Assembly: GCF_016107705.1 (NCBI RefSeq)
Contig: NZ_JAEHGC010000004.1
Coordinates: forward strand, 186,001-250,000
DNA from: Neobacillus cucumis
GTDB lineage: Bacteria; Bacillota; Bacilli; Bacillales_B; DSM-18226
Direction: 5' to 3'
Length of the DNA: 64,000 bases
Numbering within the stretch: the first letter of the stretch is position 1; each line of letters opens with the position of its first letter. The notes under the pieces are model-generated. The model ran no database searches. It saw only the letters and a list, made by a program, of their open reading frames with translations, and was not told the origin of the DNA. Positions 50,566 to 61,404 of the stretch are shown here, in pieces. The position numbers and the translations under genes were made by a program.

Positions 50566-50702
50566 AGTTAACTTCCGCTCCAGGCGCTTCGCTTTCCGTG
50601 GGCGGTCCGGGGAGCCTCCTCGTCGCTTACGCTCCTGCGGGGTCTCCCCTGTTCCGTACTCCCACAGGAGTCTTCGCGCCTTCCGCTCCAATCAACTGTG
50701 TT
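50566..50702. repeat. ~137-bp G+C-rich intergenic repeat between rpmE and rho
   Basis: Starts AGTTAACTTCCGCTCCAGG and ends CTTCCGCTCCAATCAAC(TGTG), so the ends carry the same CTTCCGCTCC motif. Inside, CTCCTGCGGGG and CCCACAGGAG can pair. Much higher in G+C than its surroundings. I recognise it as a type of repeat common in Bacillus genomes. The rest of 50417-50731 is the rpmE leader. Confidence 0.8.
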
Positions 50703-50731
50703 ATAAATCATACTGTCTTTAGAAAATCGCC

Positions 50732-51997
50732 CTATGAACGGCGGGACTTCATTTCCTCACCCAACTGCGCAAAGAACTCCTCGTTTGATTTTGTTTGTCT
50801 TAGTTTTTTCAAGAAGCGCTCGGCAAAATCTGGTGAATCAGACATCGATTTACGAATCGCCCATAATTTATCCAAATGATCTTTTGGAAGAATAAGCTCT
50901 TCTTTCCGTGTTCCGGAACGACGGATATCGAGTGCAGGGAAAATCCGGCGTTCAGCAAGTGAACGATCAAGATGCAGCTCCATATTACCTGTACCTTTAA
51001 ATTCTTCATAAATAACGTCATCCATACGTGATCCAGTATCTACCAATGCTGTCGCCAAAATCGTTAAGCTTCCGCCCTCTTCAATATTACGAGCGGCACC
51101 AAAGAAGCGCTTTGGACGGTGGAAGGCAGCCGGGTCAATACCACCGGATAAGGTTCTTCCGCTTGGCGGAATCACCAAGTTGTAAGCACGAGCAAGACGA
51201 GTGATACTATCCATCAAAATCACGACATCCCGTTTGTGTTCAACAAGGCGCATTGCGCGGTCTAACACAAGCTCGGCCACTTTAATATGGTTTTCCGGTA
51301 CCTCATCAAAGGTTGAGCTGACAACATCTCCGGCAACGGAACGTTCAATGTCCGTTACCTCTTCCGGACGTTCATCAATGAGCAAGACAATTAATTCCAC
51401 ATCTGGATGGTTCGTTGTGATACTGTTAGCGATTTCTTTTAACAGCATTGTTTTACCAGCCTTTGGCGGAGCGACAATCAAGCCCCTTTGGCCAAAGCCA
51501 ACTGGTGCAACTAAATCCATGATTCTTGTTGAAAGGGATTTTGGGGTTGTTTCAAGCTTCATCTGTCTATTTGGATACAGAGGTGTTAACGCTGGAAAAT
51601 AAACGCGTTCCTTCGCGGATTCCGGGTCTTCCCCATTTACAGCTTCTACATGTAATAACCCGTAATAACGTTCATTTTCTTTAGGAGGACGAACCTTACC
51701 TGAAACTTTATCACCATTCCGAAGATCAAAGCGGCGGATTTGTGATGCAGAAATATAGATATCCTCGGAACTAGGAGAATAATTAATCGGCCTGAGGAAT
51801 CCAAATCCTTCTGACTGAATAATTTCCAAAACGCCTTCCATGAAAAAATAACCCTGCTGTTCTGCACGAGCTTTTAGGATGGCAAAAATCAATTCTTTTT
51901 TCGTTAATTTGCTGTAATAGGTCACTTTATATTCGCGCGCAAGCTCATAAAGCTCCTTCAGCTTCATGTTTTCTAAACTTGATATTGTTAAGTCCAT
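50732..51997 (-). CDS. rho: Transcription termination factor Rho
   Basis: 421 residues. N-terminal helical and cold-shock-like RNA-binding domains ([14 protein letters not shown]), then the ATPase with Walker A APPKAGKT (K182 region) and [14 protein letters not shown]. The primary site contains no large insert. Walker B is [17 protein letters not shown] possible sigma-A promoter lies ~180 nt upstream, leaving a long leader suited to autoregulation. Confidence 0.96.
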   Translation of the reverse strand: MDLTISSLENMKLKELYELAREYKVTYYSKLTKKELIFAILKARAEQQGYFFMEGVLEIIQSEGFGFLRPINYSPSSEDIYISASQIRRFDLRNGDKVSGKVRPPKENERYYGLLHVEAVNGEDPESAKERVYFPALTPLYPNRQMKLETTPKSLSTRIMDLVAPVGFGQRGLIVAPPKAGKTMLLKEIANSITTNHPDVELIVLLIDERPEEVTDIERSVAGDVVSSTFDEVPENHIKVAELVLDRAMRLVEHKRDVVILMDSITRLARAYNLVIPPSGRTLSGGIDPAAFHRPKRFFGAARNIEEGGSLTILATALVDTGSRMDDVIYEEFKGTGNMELHLDRSLAERRIFPALDIRRSGTRKEELILPKDHLDKLWAIRKSMSDSPDFAERFLKKLRQTKSNEEFFAQLGEEMKSRRS

Positions 51998-52173
51998 TTG
52001 TACACCACTCTATTTGATTTTTTCGTCCGCAGGTTATATTAATATTAATAAAATCGGCGGGGGATTGTTATGATTTTCTTCACACCAATTTGAGTTATAT
52101 GTGATTGGAGGATGAGAAAGTAAATGAAGAAATGAATAGAATTGTAGAAAGCTTTGTGTCTAAAACAATTTCT

Positions 52174-52203
52174 ATTGTACCCCCTTTACAAAAAATTAAT
52201 CAA
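52174..52203 (-). promoter_or_regulatory. rho: Candidate sigma-A promoter of rho
   Basis: Minus strand TTGATT (52203-52198), 18 nt, TACAAT (52179-52174), giving a ~165-nt leader before the start codon. Confidence 0.6.
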
Positions 52204-52254
52204 CTATTATTTAGGAATTGGAAAATTTTAGAGAGGAGGAGTTTTTAGAAAAGA

Positions 52255-52278
52255 GACTAGACCTTTGCAGGTCCAGCC
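52255..52278 (-). terminator. Terminator of glpX
   Basis: GACTAGACCT (52255-52264) with AGGTCCAGCC (52269-52278), including wobble pairs; TCTTTTCT follows on the minus strand. Confidence 0.75.
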
Positions 52279-52290
52279 TCCCTATCATTT

Positions 52291-53253
52291 TTATTTAATG
52301 ACTAAATTCGGTTTCTTTTTCAAGCTGTGACGGCCATCGATGAATCTGACAGTTCCTGATTTCGCCCGCATGACAACGGAATGAGTAGAACCATGAGACC
52401 CTTTAAATTGGACACCGCGCAATAATTCACCGTCCGTTACACCAGTCGCGGCAAAAATCGCGTCATCGCCCTTCACAAGGTCCTCCATGCGAAGAACTTT
52501 GTTAACATCAAGGCCCATTTTTATACAGCGTTCGATTTCAGCGTCACTTTGCGGCACTAATTTTCCCATTAACTCGCCGCCAAGGCATTTTAGGGCAACA
52601 GCGGAGATTACCCCTTCAGGTGCGCCGCCGGAACCAAAGAGGATGTCCACGCCGGTATTATCGAAAGCTGTATTGATTGCTCCCGCAACATCACCGTCAT
52701 TAATCAATTTGATTCTGGCACCAGCTTCACGAAGCTGTTGAATAATATGTTCGTGGCGGGGACGATTTAAAACCGTTGCAACCACGTCTTCAATATCTTT
52801 ATTTTTCGCTTTGGCAACTGCTTTTAAATTGTCCAGAACAGATGCATTGATATCGACAAGACCAACTGCTTCCGGTCCTACCGCAATTTTCTCCATGTAC
52901 ATATCCGGTGCATGAAGAAGGTTACCATGGTCGGCAACCGCAAGAACGGCAAGTGCGTTCCAGCCGCCTGATGCTAAAATATTGGTTCCTTCAAGCGGAT
53001 CGACTGCGATATCCACACGGGGTCCATAGCCATTTCCGAGCTTTTCTCCGATATAAAGCATCGGTGCCTCGTCCATTTCGCCTTCCCCAATAACGACGGT
53101 TCCCTTCATTGGTACGGTGTCAAACACGTCACGCATTGCTGTTGTTGCAGCACCATCTGCTTCGTCTTTTTTTCCGCGGCCCATCCATCTAGCGGAAGCA
53201 AGTGCTGCTGCTTCTGTTACACGGACAAGTTCCATTGATAAACTTCTTTCCAT
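52291..53253 (-). CDS. glpX: Fructose-1,6-bisphosphatase class II
   Basis: 320 residues from the ATG at 53253, beginning [20 protein letters not shown], with GGGGGAT upstream. Metal and substrate motifs [12 protein letters not shown] and DPLEGT are present. It hydrolyses fructose 1,6-bisphosphate in gluconeogenesis. Neighbours fbaA and tal are in the same part of sugar-phosphate metabolism. Corresponds to B. subtilis ywjI. Confidence 0.95.
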   Translation of the reverse strand: MERSLSMELVRVTEAAALASARWMGRGKKDEADGAATTAMRDVFDTVPMKGTVVIGEGEMDEAPMLYIGEKLGNGYGPRVDIAVDPLEGTNILASGGWNALAVLAVADHGNLLHAPDMYMEKIAVGPEAVGLVDINASVLDNLKAVAKAKNKDIEDVVATVLNRPRHEHIIQQLREAGARIKLINDGDVAGAINTAFDNTGVDILFGSGGAPEGVISAVALKCLGGELMGKLVPQSDAEIERCIKMGLDVNKVLRMEDLVKGDDAIFAATGVTDGELLRGVQFKGSHGSTHSVVMRAKSGTVRFIDGRHSLKKKPNLVIK

Positions 53254-53355
53254 CAGTTCCATCCCCCAATTCTCTCACCCGAGAGCTGCCTATGTTGTGT
53301 ACTAGTACTGTAAGTTTCTTGTTCCAATGGCTGAAAAAAATTATTATTTTTAAAA

Positions 53356-54642
53356 TCAAGTATTCTTAAGGTGTTCTAATTCTTCCTTCGTCAGCGCTTC
53401 GCGCCAAACCGTTGCTCCGAGGCCATTTAATTTTTCGACCAATTCGCTATAGCCGCGGTCGATGTGCTCAAGTCCGGTTACTTCGGTGATTCCTTCCGCC
53501 ATCAGACCGGCGATAAAAAGGGCTGCCCCTGCTCTCAAGTCACTTGCCTTTACTTTTGCTCCCTGAAGCTGGACAGGACCGTTGATAATGGCTGAACGAC
53601 CCTCTACTTTAATATTGGCGTTCATTCTTCTTAATTCATCAATATGTTTAAAACGGGCACCATAAATGGTATCCGTTACAACGCTTGTCCCGGTGGCCTT
53701 TGTTAATAGCGTTGTAAACGGCTGCTGCAAGTCGGTTGGGAATCCAGGATAGACGAGTGTTTTAATATCCACCGTCTTCAAATTGGAAGCACCCGAGACA
53801 AACACCTGATCATCACCGGATTCAATTTGAACCCCCATTTCCCGAAGCTTGGCAATCAATGATTCTAAGTGCTGTGGAATCACATTATCAATGAGAACCC
53901 CGTCGCCAGCTGCGGCAGCTAAAATCATATAAGTTCCCGCCTCAATCCGGTCAGGAATAATCGTATGACGGCAGCCGTGAAGACTGTCAACACCATCAAT
54001 CCGAATCACATCGGTTCCGGCACCCTTAATTTTCGCCCCCATATTGGTTAAAAGAGTTGCAACATCAATAATCTCCGGCTCTTTCGCCGCATTCTCAATG
54101 ATGGTCCGCCCTTTTGCGCGAACGGCTGCAAGCATGATATTAATCGTTGCGCCGACACTAACGACATCAAGGTAAATCCGTGCCCCGCGGAGCTCGTCCG
54201 CCCGTAAATAAATGGCGCCTTGTTCATTTGTGATGCTGGCACCTAATGCTTCGAACCCTTTAATATGCTGATCAATCGGGCGCGGGCCTAGATGGCAGCC
54301 TCCTGGAAGCCCAATGACTGCTTTTTTAAAGCGGCCCAGCATCGCACCCATCAAATAATAGGATGCACGAAGCTTTTTGACCTTCCCGTTTGGCAGTGGC
54401 ATTGAGATCATTTTCGAAGGATCGATGGTCATTTCATCTTCAGACAGCTCAACCTTTCCGCCAATTTCTTCGAGCAAGTCTTTAAGAATATCTACATCTG
54501 AAATATGTGGCAATCCTTCAATGGTTACTGGTGATTCCGCCAAAATCGTCGCTGGAATAAGAGCAACAGCACTATTTTTGGCTCCACTAATCCTTACGGT
54601 ACCTCTTAGTGGGTAACCGCCCGCAATCTTTAGCTTTTCCAT
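53356..54642 (-). CDS. murAB: UDP-N-acetylglucosamine 1-carboxyvinyltransferase (second MurA)
   Basis: 428 residues. K22-N23 in [10 protein letters not shown], catalytic C116 in GGCHLGPRP and the fosfomycin-target loop are intact. It catalyses the first committed step of peptidoglycan synthesis. Bacillus has two copies; the position between tal and glpX is that of murAB (murZ), the paralogue next to rho. The other copy is not in this window. Confidence 0.94.
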   Translation of the reverse strand: MEKLKIAGGYPLRGTVRISGAKNSAVALIPATILAESPVTIEGLPHISDVDILKDLLEEIGGKVELSEDEMTIDPSKMISMPLPNGKVKKLRASYYLMGAMLGRFKKAVIGLPGGCHLGPRPIDQHIKGFEALGASITNEQGAIYLRADELRGARIYLDVVSVGATINIMLAAVRAKGRTIIENAAKEPEIIDVATLLTNMGAKIKGAGTDVIRIDGVDSLHGCRHTIIPDRIEAGTYMILAAAAGDGVLIDNVIPQHLESLIAKLREMGVQIESGDDQVFVSGASNLKTVDIKTLVYPGFPTDLQQPFTTLLTKATGTSVVTDTIYGARFKHIDELRRMNANIKVEGRSAIINGPVQLQGAKVKASDLRAGAALFIAGLMAEGITEVTGLEHIDRGYSELVEKLNGLGATVWREALTKEELEHLKNT

Positions 54643-54846
54643 TTTCGACTCCCTTCTAAGCCTTTCTCACGTCCTACAAATGGGTCGACATATTTTAATT
54701 TATGCCAATAACGGCTTTAGGTATTTTTTTCCAATTGCAATAAGCATATTTCGACAGCTTGTCTATCCTCTAGTTTACACGAAAATTCTATTTTCATGTA
54801 TTAATATTAAAAAAAGTTACATCAAATTACTGGAAATTTCGCCAAA

Positions 54847-55497
54847 TTACGCGTTAGAACGAGCATTCCAATCCTTTAAGAAGGCTTCAATTCCTTTATC
54901 CGTTAATGGATGGTGGAATAAGCCCATCAATACTTTATATGGAATTGTCGCAATATGTGCCCCTCTTAAAGCCGCTTCTGTCACATGAATTGGGTTGCGG
55001 ATGGATGCCGCAATGATTTCGGTTTCAAGACCGTGTACAGCAAAGATTTCAGCAATCTGTGAAACAAGGTCTAGTCCTACTTGACCGATATCATCCAATC
55101 TTCCAAGAAATGGTGAAACATATGTAGCACCTGCTCTAGCTGCTAGAAGTGCCTGATTAGCATTGAAAATCAATGTTACATTTGTTTTAATGCCTTCCTG
55201 TGAAAAAGCATGAACTGCTTTTAACCCATCTGGTGTCATTGGGACTTTAATCGTTACATTTGGGGCGATCGTTGCAAGTTCTTTTCCCTCACGAATCATC
55301 CCTTCTGCATCAAGGGCAATAACTTCTGCACTTACTGAACCAGGAACAAGGCTGGCAATTTCTCTAATTCGATCGGGAAATGAAATATTTCCTTCTTTTG
55401 CGACAAGTGTTGGATTTGTTGTTACACCTGAAAGTAAACCAAGCTCATGTACTTCACGGATTTCATCTAGATTTGCTGTATCAATAAAAAATTTCAC
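54847..55497 (-). CDS. tal: Transaldolase / fructose-6-phosphate aldolase family
   Basis: 216 residues from a GTG start (GGAGG 8 nt upstream), beginning [16 protein letters not shown]. The Schiff-base lysine is K84 in [11 protein letters not shown]. It belongs to the short transaldolase family shared by TalC and FSA. The B. subtilis homologue is annotated as transaldolase (ywjH). Whether it acts as transaldolase or fructose-6-phosphate aldolase cannot be told here. Confidence 0.92.
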   Translation of the reverse strand: MKFFIDTANLDEIREVHELGLLSGVTTNPTLVAKEGNISFPDRIREIASLVPGSVSAEVIALDAEGMIREGKELATIAPNVTIKVPMTPDGLKAVHAFSQEGIKTNVTLIFNANQALLAARAGATYVSPFLGRLDDIGQVGLDLVSQIAEIFAVHGLETEIIAASIRNPIHVTEAALRGAHIATIPYKVLMGLFHHPLTDKGIEAFLKDWNARSNA

Positions 55498-55559
55498 AAC
55501 GTTTTCCTCCAATTTTTCGATGAATTTCGGCAAAATTTTCAGTTTTTGTCGAACACACT

Positions 55560-55589
55560 GAAACCGCCCTCTTTGGGAAGGGCGGTTTC
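55560..55589. other. Strong hairpin between fbaA and tal
   Basis: GAAACCGCCCT (55560-55570) with AGGGCGGTTTC (55579-55589). No T-run follows on the minus strand, so it may be a processing or partial termination site between two co-directional genes. Confidence 0.7.
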
Positions 55590-55645
55590 GCTTTCATTGA
55601 CAATCGTACACTATTTCAATAGCTTATTTCAAGGGCATACATGAA

Positions 55646-56500
55646 TTAAGCTTTTTGAGAGGAACCAAATTCACGCATTTTGCCAATAACGGTTTCTTTA
55701 ATGGCATCACGTGCAGGTCCTAAGTATTTACGTGGGTCATATTCATTTGGTTTTGCTGCCAATACTTCGCGAACAACTTTCGCAGAAGCAATTTGGTTTT
55801 CTGTATTTACATTAATTTTCGCTGTTCCAAGCGAAATAGATCTTTGAATATCTTTTGTTGGAATTCCAGTACCGCCATGAAGAACTAATGGCACACCCGT
55901 AAGATTACCGATTTCTTCCATTTCCTTAAATCCAAGGTTTGGTTCGCCTTTGTAAGGACCATGAACAGAACCTAAAGCAGGAGCAAGGCAATCAATACCA
56001 GTACGTTTTACTAATTCCACACACTCATTTGCATCCGCATAAATAATGCTGCCGGAAACATCATCTTCCTGACCGCCAACTGTTCCAAGTTCAGCTTCAA
56101 CCGAAACACCTTTTGAATGAGCATACTCAACCACTTTAGAAGTCGTTGCGATGTTTTCTTCAAATGGATCGTGAGAAGCGTCAATCATGACAGAAGTAAA
56201 GCCTGCATCAATTGCTTCTTTACATTTGTCAAAGCTAGAGCCGTGGTCAAGATGAATCGCAACCGGAACAGTAACATTGTAATCTTCCAATAGTCCTTCT
56301 ACCATTTTTACAACAGTTTTGAACCCGCCGATATAACGTCCTGCACCCTCAGAAACACCAAGAATAACCGGTGATTTTTCTGATTCAGCAGCTTGAAGAA
56401 TAGCTTGAGTAAATTCTAAGTTATTAATGTTAAATTGCCCAACAGCATAGCCTTCTGCTTTTGCTTTTTTGAGCATTTCGGTCATAGAAACTAAAGGCAT
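55646..56500 (-). CDS. fbaA: Class II fructose-bisphosphate aldolase
   Basis: 284 residues. Zinc ligands and catalytic residues H83, D85 and H86 in AIHLDHG, further [23 protein letters not shown] and the LHGGTGI motif. It cleaves fructose 1,6-bisphosphate in glycolysis. Adjacent spo0F-fbaA order is as in B. subtilis. Confidence 0.96.
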   Translation of the reverse strand: MPLVSMTEMLKKAKAEGYAVGQFNINNLEFTQAILQAAESEKSPVILGVSEGAGRYIGGFKTVVKMVEGLLEDYNVTVPVAIHLDHGSSFDKCKEAIDAGFTSVMIDASHDPFEENIATTSKVVEYAHSKGVSVEAELGTVGGQEDDVSGSIIYADANECVELVKRTGIDCLAPALGSVHGPYKGEPNLGFKEMEEIGNLTGVPLVLHGGTGIPTKDIQRSISLGTAKINVNTENQIASAKVVREVLAAKPNEYDPRKYLGPARDAIKETVIGKMREFGSSQKA

Positions 56501-56733
56501 TTTTCTTCCTCCTTAATTTAGGCTGGTATCTTTTCGCAATAGACTTCCATATAAAGGGTTTCCCTCTATTTTAAGGATTATGTATGTTTCGAAAAGATTT
56601 AACTACCAGAAAAAGTACATATGTATCATATCAAAAAGAAGGAGGAATTGCCATCAATCTATCCCAATTTTTAAAACTGTCATAATGAAAGCGCAAACAA
56701 TAGTAGTACAGTTTTTTCAGTATAATAAAAGGG

Positions 56734-57105
56734 TTAATTCGCTTTTTGAGGTATGTGTTTCTTCACTGCAGCCCTGATGTCATCAATATCAAAGGGCTTC
56801 GCAAAATGAGTGATGGCCCCAAGATCCTTCGCTTCTTGAATCATGTCCAATTCACCATAGGCGGTCATGATGATGACGCGAATTTCCGGATCAATCACTT
56901 TCATTCTTTTTAAAATTTCAATTCCGTCCATTCCAGGGATTTTCATATCTAAGAGAACGAGATCTGGGTCATGCTTTTTTACAATATCAAGGGCTTGAAT
57001 GCCATTCGCTGCCTGATAAGTCTGATACCCTTCCTTTTGGAATACCTCATTAAGTAATATTCGAATTCCAAATTGATCGTCTACGATTAATATTTTCTCT
57101 TTCAT
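56734..57105 (-). CDS. spo0F: Sporulation phosphorelay response regulator Spo0F
   Basis: 123 residues, a stand-alone receiver. Phospho-acceptor D53, acidic D9-D10, T81 and K103 are all visible ([20 protein letters not shown] region). The sequence is close to B. subtilis Spo0F. It takes phosphate from Kin kinases and passes it to Spo0B. A sigma-H promoter lies ~70 nt upstream. Confidence 0.96.
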   Translation of the reverse strand: MKEKILIVDDQFGIRILLNEVFQKEGYQTYQAANGIQALDIVKKHDPDLVLLDMKIPGMDGIEILKRMKVIDPEIRVIIMTAYGELDMIQEAKDLGAITHFAKPFDIDDIRAAVKKHIPQKAN

Positions 57106-57173
57106 AACTCCACCTCTTCCCGTTTGATGTGTTTCTTTTTAAATGATTATATATTAGTTCAATTCCATATATA

Positions 57174-57200
57174 ATTCTACATTTATTTTGAAATTCCTGC
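57174..57200 (-). promoter_or_regulatory. spo0F: Sigma-H promoter of spo0F
   Basis: Minus strand GCAGGAATT (57200-57192), 11 nt, GTAGAAT (57180-57174), matching RNAGGAWWW-N11/12-RNNGAAT at every fixed position. spo0F is sigma-H dependent in B. subtilis. Confidence 0.82.
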
Positions 57201-57269
57201 TAATTTCAATTGTTATTTTTGCATTTATGCAAAAAAGTCTATAATAAAAGTGCTAAAAGGAGGGTTTTT

Positions 57270-57791
57270 ATGTTAAAAATGTTTACTACTCAATTAATGG
57301 GTTTGTTTAAAAGAATTGATGAAAAAGAGGAGTTTTCCTTCGAGGATGGGGCACGATTGCTGGCCCAGGCACCTGTTGGCGATGGAACCATCCATCTTGT
57401 TGGATTTCGCGAGATGAAGGCGGTAGAGTTCGAAGCCTTGGAGGGTGCGGAGCCGCTTAAGAGTGCTAGAGTGCTAGGTGATTTGACTTCGATAACCGAC
57501 GCGGACCGTGTGTTGATTTTTACAAGAACTTCAGCAGATGAGGAGGCCGTTACGCTTGCGGGGGCGCTTCAGGAAAAGGGAATTCCGTTTGTCACGGTTT
57601 CAAGTGTTGGGGAGGAAGCGGGTCCACTTGTAGAACTGGCGGATGTTCATATTGATTTGGGGTTAAAAAAAGGATTATTGCCGGATGAGTTTGGCGGGCG
57701 CTTCGGATATCCGTCTTCCATGGCCGGATTATTCGTCTATTATGGTTTGAAATTTACGATTGACGAGATTTTAGGGGAATATGAGGAGTAG
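57270..57791 (+). CDS. ywjG: DUF2529 family protein YwjG
   Basis: 173 residues from the ATG at 57270 (AAAAGGAGG 6 nt upstream); a longer frame reaching 57210 lacks a ribosome-binding site. SIS-like alpha/beta fold, with VLIFTRTSADEEAVTLAGAL and LVELADVHIDLGLKKGLLPD. Function unknown. As in B. subtilis it lies between spo0F and pyrG, divergent from spo0F. Confidence 0.88.
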   Translation: MLKMFTTQLMGLFKRIDEKEEFSFEDGARLLAQAPVGDGTIHLVGFREMKAVEFEALEGAEPLKSARVLGDLTSITDADRVLIFTRTSADEEAVTLAGALQEKGIPFVTVSSVGEEAGPLVELADVHIDLGLKKGLLPDEFGGRFGYPSSMAGLFVYYGLKFTIDEILGEYEE

Positions 57792-57815
57792 TTTCTGAGA
57801 CACGTCGTTTAAAGA

Positions 57816-58055
57816 GGAAAGTATTTTGATGGAACTGGAAAGTATTTTCGCAAAAGTGGAAAGTATTTTATTGAAATCGGAAAGTAAATCAGAATTCCCT
57901 TTTTAAAAATGGTATTTATTAAGCAAAATCTATTAAATCTATCTCTAATTAGTATGGAGAGTTACCTGGGCCAGGCTTTTGCCTGGCATTTTAATTGTAT
58001 TTGTCCATAAAACAAGCTAAGTGGAAAGTATTTTTCCAAAACCGGAAAGTAAACA
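57816..58055. repeat. GGAAAGTATTTT motifs phased at exactly 21 nt
   Basis: Motif starts at 57816, 57837, 57858 and 57879 (steps 21, 21, 21; the last copy is GGAAAGTAAATC). After a hairpin, two more start at 58023 and 58044 (step 21). The whole 57792-58132 gap is otherwise free of genes. Confidence 0.9.
57970..57992 (+). terminator. Terminator of ywjG
   Basis: GCCAGGC (57970-57976), TTTT, GCCTGGC (57981-57987), followed by ATTTTAATT. It sits between the two sub-arrays of the 21-nt repeat. Confidence 0.75.
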
Positions 58056-58132
58056 CCTCACCCCCAACACACCCTCCCTCAACAACCACAAAAAAGACCA
58101 CTCCCCCACAATAAGGGAATGGTCTAAAAAAC

Positions 58133-59758
<1,626 letters not shown>

Positions 59759-59862
59759 TTATCCAGATAGTTTAAGGCATTTTTCAAAAAAAATTCGCCT
59801 TACCCTAAGGTGATTGGTTGACGGGGAAGTGAAACTTTTTTTACCCCCAAAAACAACAAAAA

Positions 59863-59894
59863 AGCGCTCCACTTACATAATGTAAGGGAGCGCA
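59863..59894 (-). promoter_or_regulatory. pyrG: pyrG leader attenuator (terminator hairpin)
   Basis: Minus strand GCGCTCCCTTACAT (from 59893) pairs with ATGTAAGTGGAGCGC, then TTTTTTG. The 5' arm contains CTCCCTT, which can pair with a G-extended GGGCTCC 5' end of the transcript to form the antiterminator when CTP is low. Confidence 0.8.
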
Positions 59895-59933
59895 TATCAT
59901 CAACTAATTGAATCGTTCCTTTTTTAAGGAGCC

Positions 59934-59970
59934 CAAAAAAGATAATACAAGGGTGGAGATAAAAAGTCAA
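59934..59970 (-). promoter_or_regulatory. pyrG: pyrG promoter with GGGCTCC initiation site
   Basis: Minus strand TTGACT (59970-59965), 17 nt, TATTAT (59947-59942), 7 nt, then GGGCTCC from 59934. The initial-transcript sequence matches that of B. subtilis pyrG. Confidence 0.85.
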
Positions 59971-59972
59971 GA

Positions 59973-60545
59973 CTATTTCAAGTCTTCTTCCTCGTCCGCT
60001 ATCTCATCCTCATCTTCGTCCAGGTCATCATCGAGTTCTTCATCGTCGAGCTCAAATTCCTCATCGTCCTCAATGACCTCTTCATCCTCATCGATCTCAT
60101 CGACGTCATCAAGCTCATCAAAGACATCCTCATCTTCGAGAATTTCATCCTCATCATCAGTATAATCGTCGAGGTCATCGTATTCTTCTTCATCGATCTC
60201 ATCGTAATCGTCAAGCTCATCCTCGTCGACAACCTTCTTCGCCTTTTTCTTCTTCGGTTTCACAACGGTAACAACTTCTTCCTCTTGCGTATCAACCGGG
60301 TACCAAACGCGAAGTCCCCAACGGTTGTCCCCTAACGATAGAAAACGACCGTCAATATTAATATCAGTGTAAAATTGTGCAAGCTTTGACCGTATTTCCT
60401 CTTCTGAAATACCGGCAGCAGCTGAAATTTCTTTAACCAATTCATGAAATGAAATCGGCTGCTTGCTGTTTTTTAAAAATTCAAAAGCCATTTCAATAAG
60501 GGAAAGCTCTTTTAATTCCTCTTTTGAGTATTGTGCTAAACTCAA
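59973..60545 (-). CDS. rpoE: RNA polymerase delta subunit
   Basis: 190 residues from a TTG start (GGAAGTG 6 nt upstream); a GTG three codons earlier is possible. The N-terminal HARE-HTH domain (~1-85; IDGRFLSLGDNRWGLRVWYP) is followed by a basic patch (KPKKKKAKK) and a ~95-residue, nearly all Asp/Glu tail. Delta speeds release and recycling of RNA polymerase in Firmicutes. It has no terminator of its own: the pyrG promoter abuts its stop codon. Confidence 0.95.
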   Translation of the reverse strand: MSLAQYSKEELKELSLIEMAFEFLKNSKQPISFHELVKEISAAAGISEEEIRSKLAQFYTDINIDGRFLSLGDNRWGLRVWYPVDTQEEEVVTVVKPKKKKAKKVVDEDELDDYDEIDEEEYDDLDDYTDDEDEILEDEDVFDELDDVDEIDEDEEVIEDDEEFELDDEELDDDLDEDEDEIADEEEDLK

Positions 60546-60605
60546 TATTGGCACTTCCTTTCACTATTTAACACTCTAATAGAGTGAATAACGGACAATC
60601 TTTAT

Positions 60606-60818
60606 TGTCTAGCTCCAGCGCCTAGGGGCTCTTTGGTCTACAGCCAATCCGTCGAGAAGGTTAAAGAACAACCTTCTCGACGGATTGGCTTATGCTTGGC
60701 TACAAAAAGCTAGTGCTTTTTGTACGCATTAAGGCCGACTAATCTCTGGCTTCGCTACGCTTGCCAATCGACAAGTCGCCCTATATCGCCCTTGAGCAAG
60801 GCGCTTCCGCTTTTCTAT
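60606..60818. repeat. ~213-bp structured repeat upstream of rpoE
   Basis: Starts TGTCTAGCTCCAGCGCC and ends GGCGCTTCCGCTTTTCTAT. Inside is a perfect 21-bp inverted repeat (60642-60662 and 60670-60690, loop 7 nt; arms begin AGCCAATCCGTCG) and a second perfect 10-bp hairpin (TACAAAAAGC, 60701-60724). The ends pair (AGCGCC/GGCGCT). It fills most of the gap 60546-60868. No open frame. Confidence 0.85.
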
Positions 60819-60868
60819 AAAAAACCATATTCTTCATTATAAACAAATTCCTACCGTTTATGCTAGTT

Positions 60869-61078
60869 CTATCTGTTGTTTCGCTTGATTTTTTGCCTTT
60901 TCTGCCGTTCCGGATTGATTTCCTTATTCAATCGCAGCTTTTTCATCTCCTTGATGGACACCACCAGAAAGAAAATCGCCAGCAGCAGAAACGAAACCGC
61001 CCCGAGCTGGAGCTCATAGAGATAATATAAGGGCCAGGCAAAAACAAGTAAAATTCCAATAAAATACGTCATCTTCAT
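60869..61078 (-). CDS. Small membrane protein of unknown function
   Basis: 69 residues from the ATG at 61078 (GGTGG upstream). Two membrane helices (~4-20 and ~26-43) and a strongly basic tail (KKLRLNKEINPERQKRQKIKRNNR in part), a topology with the tail in the cytoplasm. I do not recognise the family. It stands alone between two repeat elements. Confidence 0.6.
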   Translation of the reverse strand: MKMTYFIGILLVFAWPLYYLYELQLGAVSFLLLAIFFLVVSIKEMKKLRLNKEINPERQKRQKIKRNNR

Positions 61079-61165
61079 TTGTTCCACCACCCGGAGCCTT
61101 ATTATGTAACAACTATGATTATATAAGAAAATCTTTCATTTGGAAAAAAACTTTTTGACAGAAAT

Positions 61166-61195
61166 AGACAATGGCCACTAAATTAGCCATTGTCT
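61166..61195 (-). other. Perfect hairpin downstream of icmF
   Basis: AGACAATGGC (61166-61175) with GCCATTGTCT (61186-61195). On the minus strand ATTTCTGTC follows, so it is a weak terminator at best. Confidence 0.55.
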
Positions 61196-61199
61196 ACCA

Positions 61200-61403
61200 G
61201 AATTGTCTAGCGCATGCGTCCTGCCCCCTAGGTCGCTATCCTGCTCCTGCGGCAAAGCATATTCGACGAAGTACTGTTCACCTCGTCGCATGCCTGCAGG
61301 GTGCAAATTCAATGTTGCAGGCATGCCAATGAAGTCAACGAACGACTTCACTGTCAGGACCTCCAGCGATTGCGGGGCTGGTCAAGGCGCTTCCGCTTTT
61401 CTA
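61200..61403. repeat. ~204-bp structured repeat between icmF and the small membrane gene
   Basis: Ends GGCGCTTCCGCTTTTCTAT like the element at 60606-60818, and starts with TGTCTAGCGC. Hairpins: GCATGCCTGCA (61288-61298) with TGCAGGCATGC (61316-61326), and GAAGTC with GACTTC (61331-61349). The right end touches the icmF stop codon. No open frame. Confidence 0.82.
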
Positions 61404-61404
61404 T

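Noticed and set aside
57813..57890. A GKYF-repeat peptide encoded by the 21-nt array
   Set aside because: The phase reads GKYF units, but a stop codon lies directly upstream and there is no start codon or ribosome-binding site.
59908..60165. Plus-strand poly-Ser frame opposite rpoE
   Set aside because: It is the complement of the Asp/Glu codon run (GAT/GAA reads as ATC/TTC and TCA/TCT in other frames) and has no ribosome-binding site.
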